A stretch of DNA of 15,138 bases from Spirochaetaceae bacterium (GTDB lineage Bacteria > Spirochaetota > Spirochaetia > Treponematales > Breznakiellaceae). The stretch spans positions 1 to 15,138 of the forward strand of contig JAIRNN010000041.1 of the NCBI GenBank assembly GCA_031257995.1. The letters are read 5' to 3'. The notes beneath the pieces were generated by a model that was given only the letters and a program-made list of their open reading frames with translations, made no database searches and was not told the origin of the DNA. Positions 13,931 to 15,138 of this stretch are shown in pieces (the stretch's first letter is position 1; the number at the start of each line of letters is the position of its first letter). Position numbers and translations under genes: made by a program.

Positions 13931-13933
13931 AAT
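13928..13933 (+). promoter_or_regulatory. Consensus -10 box in front of the hairpin array
   Basis: TATAAT at 13928-13933 lies in an A/T-rich stretch. The predicted start (about 13939-13941) falls within the first hairpin of the array. No good -35 hexamer is present 16-18 bp upstream (the sequence there is near CAATGC), so the promoter is uncertain. Confidence 0.35.
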
Positions 13934-13935
13934 AC

Positions 13936-14111
13936 AGTTGTTTGGAAACCTCAAGTTTCCAAACAACTTCCTTTGAAGAACGCAGTTTTGTAAGGCTTTT
14001 AGTCCGGCTTTAGCCTGAAAACTGCAAGACTTGTGAGATAATCAACCGGGTTATCGAACAAGTCTAATGTTCTTGACGAACATTCGATCAATGTATTTCA
14101 TGCGATGAAAT
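13936..14111 (+). ncRNA. Array of five consecutive hairpins, candidate structured RNA or DNA element
   Basis: H1, 13936-13968: 14-bp perfect stem AGTTGTTTGGAAAC, loop CTCAA. H2, 13982-14025: GCAGTTTT / AAAACTGC enclosing AGGCT / AGCCT. H3, 14027-14065: AGACTTGT / ACAAGTCT, a symmetric GA/GA internal loop, GATAA / TTATC. H4, 14066-14084: AATGTTC, TTGAC, GAACATT. H5, 14095-14111: ATTTCAT, GCG, ATGAAAT. H3 and H4 abut exactly. There is no long open frame on either strand. It is not recognised as RNase P, tmRNA, a T-box, a group II intron domain or an integron attC. Whether it acts as RNA or as folded single-stranded DNA is unknown. Confidence 0.5.
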
Positions 14112-14135
14112 GCCGTAAAGCATACTATTCGCTTT

Positions 14136-14286
14136 GTAACTATTCAGTCGCATGGAAAATCAGGAATAAAAACCACGGAAAACGCGGACAAGACGCGGAA
14201 AAGCAGGATTACAGAGTAAAATTCCGCGTGATTCCGTGCCTTCCATGGTTAATTACTTGGGTTTCATTGATCGACTGAATAGTTAC
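14136..14286 (-). mobile_element. IS66-type MITE, copy 2 (151 bp, 8-bp target duplication)
   Basis: It has the same 15-bp inverted ends as copy 1 (GTAACTATTCAGTCG at 14136-14150 and its complement at 14272-14286) and is in the opposite orientation. The target duplication TTCGCTTT is perfect (14128-14135 and 14287-14294). The interior closely matches copy 1 read in reverse but keeps a better palindrome (ACCACGGAAAACGCGG and its near-complement). It is non-coding. Confidence 0.9.
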
Positions 14287-14300
14287 TTCGCTTTTAACAT

Positions 14301-14322
14301 AAGCGGCGGGAGACCCGCTTTT
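14301..14322 (+). promoter_or_regulatory. Hairpin with T-tract directly before a ribosome binding site
   Basis: GCGGG (14306-14310), AGA and CCCGC (14314-14318) are followed by TTTT and then AGGAG (14323-14327), 5 nt before the ATG. An alternative pairing AAGCGG / CCGCTT uses the outer bases. The layout copies the permease leader at 7378-7411. Confidence 0.5.
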
Positions 14323-14332
14323 AGGAGAAACT

Positions 14333-14560
14333 ATGCCAAGAATGACAGACGAAGAAGCGGATGCCCTTGACGAGTACTACACTCAAAATACCATCATGCC
14401 CAGCTCCGGTAAACCGGGTCTTTTTGCGCGGCAACGGGCCTTGTTGGACGCGCTGGACGATGTGGCTGCTCACTATATTCTGTCCCGCGCCAAAGCGGCC
14501 CACAAAACTCCCGCCCAAATCATAGGCGAAATGGTACGCAAAGAACTTGCCTCTGCTTGA
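14333..14560 (+). CDS. Small orphan protein, antitoxin-like
   Basis: The 75-residue soluble protein is acidic at the start (TDEEADALDEYY) and ends in KTPAQIIGEMVRKELASA. That closing pattern of a helix plus (I/L)-(I/V)-G-x-(L/M)-V-R is one I associate with small antitoxin-like proteins that are abundant in gut treponemes. AGGAGA lies 5 nt upstream of the ATG, so the start is clear. No toxin partner is seen on either side: upstream is a MITE only 46 bp away, downstream are repeats. It may be a solitary antitoxin left after loss of its toxin, or an unrelated small regulator. No DNA-binding motif can be assigned with confidence. Confidence 0.7.
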   Translation: MPRMTDEEADALDEYYTQNTIMPSSGKPGLFARQRALLDALDDVAAHYILSRAKAAHKTPAQIIGEMVRKELASA

Positions 14561-14981
14561 GCCCAGACCCCGGCCTTCCTGCAACGCCCCCCGATCCCGG
14601 CGAGGGGCCTGTCCCCGCCTCCACCCCTTACGCTAGACTTAACCGCAAACGCCATAAATTTAACCGCGAAGGCACCCAATGCCGCGACCGAAACATTGAG
14701 GGCGTTAGCGCGGTTATGCAACATGGTGCGGCGCCAATAAAGGCGGCGCTTGGATACCAGCTTCGGCGCCGCAGTACTGAAAGCGCGGAAGGTTTTTACT
14801 GGCAGACTCATCTCCCTATTGCCATCCTTCAATAACACCTGTAAAGCCGACAGGCTGTCAAACCAGTACGCTTCTATCCTTATTCGCCTTAACGGTTAAA
14901 AACCCTAAACTTGCCCGCGAACACTGTCCAGCACTGCCCAAATGTACCGAAGTAAGCCGTGGAAATGGAGCGTAGCGGAAT
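14561..14981. repeat. Repeat-filled stretch (P4, a GC hairpin, repeat S copy 2)
   Basis: 14671-14735 is a plus-strand copy of palindromic repeat P in its short form (ACCCAATGCCGCG ... CATGGTGCGGCGCC). TGCGGCGCC (14727-14735) and GGCGCCGCA (14765-14773) form a perfect 9-bp inverted repeat. 14829-14905 is repeat S copy 2 (minus), matching 5778-5856 with CCTGTAAAGCC and TATTCGCCTT at nearly the same spacing. TTAACCGCGAAGG-type words recur. No gene is seen. Confidence 0.65.
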
Positions 14982-15138
14982 TGTCCCGTCTTGGTTTAAA
15001 GTTGACACAGAAGGAGTCAAAAAGATGAAAGATGTGGAACGGTACAGCGAAGCGGCGCAAACCTTGCGTTCAAGCTGCGTGTTGTGGAGGATATGGCCGG
15101 CGGAAAGCATAAAAGTCTTAACGAGGCGCTGAGACGGA
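14982..15138 (+). mobile_element. Left end of a second IS3-like element (continues beyond the window)
   Basis: TGTCCCGTCTTGG at 14982 starts with TG as IS3-family ends do. About 30 bp later come AAGGAG and an orfA-like ATG (15025). Only one end is visible, so the inverted repeat and target duplication cannot be tested. It differs in sequence from the IS at 1-118. Confidence 0.45.
15025..15138 (+). pseudogene. IS3-type transposase OrfA, N-terminus, frame broken by a 14-bp insertion
   Basis: ATG 15025 has AAGGAG 8 nt upstream and begins MKDVERYSEAAQ, then drifts into a frame that stops at TGA (15130-15132). From 15069 another frame reads FKLRVVEDMAGGKHKSLNEA and is open to the window end. Removing the 14 bases 15055-15068 (GCGCAAACCTTGCG) joins the two as YSEA-FKLRVVEDM, the usual opening of an IS3 OrfA helix-turn-helix. 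As it stands the reading frame is interrupted after residue 10-12. Either the copy is dead or the interruption is a sequencing or assembly error. Confidence 0.6.

Larger units (their letters stand above)
13610..14332. other. Gene-free stretch between the regulator and the small orphan gene
   Basis: It holds, in order, the regulator leader with a short palindrome, the probable IS605-type right end, the five-hairpin array, MITE copy 2 and the leader hairpin of the small gene. It appears more AT-rich than its surroundings from about 13700 to 14135. No protein-coding gene is supported. Confidence 0.6.

Noticed and set aside
14027..14111. Integron attC site
   Set aside because: Some words (GTCTAAT) recall attC cores, but no matching RYYYAAC / GTTRRRY pair frames the hairpins and no integrase gene is present.
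1..15138. CRISPR array, tRNA or rRNA genes, replication origin
   Set aside because: No regularly spaced direct repeats, no cloverleaf with a T-loop GGTTCRA core, no rRNA core sequences and no DnaA-box cluster were seen by eye.

Overview
The window looks like an accessory-rich stretch of a spirochaete chromosome, most probably a Treponema. The evidence is a FliA/WhiG-type sigma factor with a tightly coupled small membrane-protein gene, a lipoprotein with a poly-G tract in its signal peptide (poly-G tracts are a known feature of treponemes), and intergenic DNA crowded with short dispersed repeats. The assignment comes from gene content and style, not from a database match. No tRNA, rRNA or CRISPR array was seen.

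Layout. 1-118 is the end of an IS3-like insertion sequence that cuts into an older gene, of which only a 31-codon tail (118-210) and a strong terminator remain. 579-2683 holds three minus-strand genes: a PD-(D/E)XK-like hypothetical protein, a two-helix membrane protein and the sigma factor. 3019-4314 is a plus-strand membrane protein with a DUF4105 domain, a family linked to lipoprotein N-acylation. 4662-5717 (minus) is D-alanine--D-alanine ligase. 6058-9238 (plus) is a CUT1-type sugar ABC transporter: lipoprotein binding protein, a terminator-like hairpin, then two translationally coupled permeases. There is no ATPase gene, so a shared ATPase elsewhere is likely. 10904-13609 (minus) is a LevR-type, sigma-54-dependent, PTS-responsive activator with no PTS operon in view. 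14333-14560 is a small orphan antitoxin-like gene. 15025 onward is the start of another IS3-like orfA whose frame is broken.

Accessory structure is the most interesting part. (i) Two copies of a ~151-bp MITE, at 4372-4523 and 14136-14286, have identical 15-bp inverted ends beginning GTAA and perfect 8-bp target duplications. That is an IS66-type signature. One copy sits inside another repeat family whose empty version is also in the window. (ii) A Y1-transposase/RAYT-like gene (9775-10281) has lost the HUH histidines and the candidate catalytic tyrosine, and is flanked by ~180-bp inverted composite repeats rich in REP-like palindromes. (iii) An array of five consecutive hairpins fills 13936-14111, just downstream of a TATAAT box, between a probable decayed IS200/IS605 right end and a MITE. 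It has no coding potential and is the best candidate here for an undescribed structured RNA or DNA element. (iv) The 11-G tract makes the sugar-binding lipoprotein a candidate phase-variable gene.
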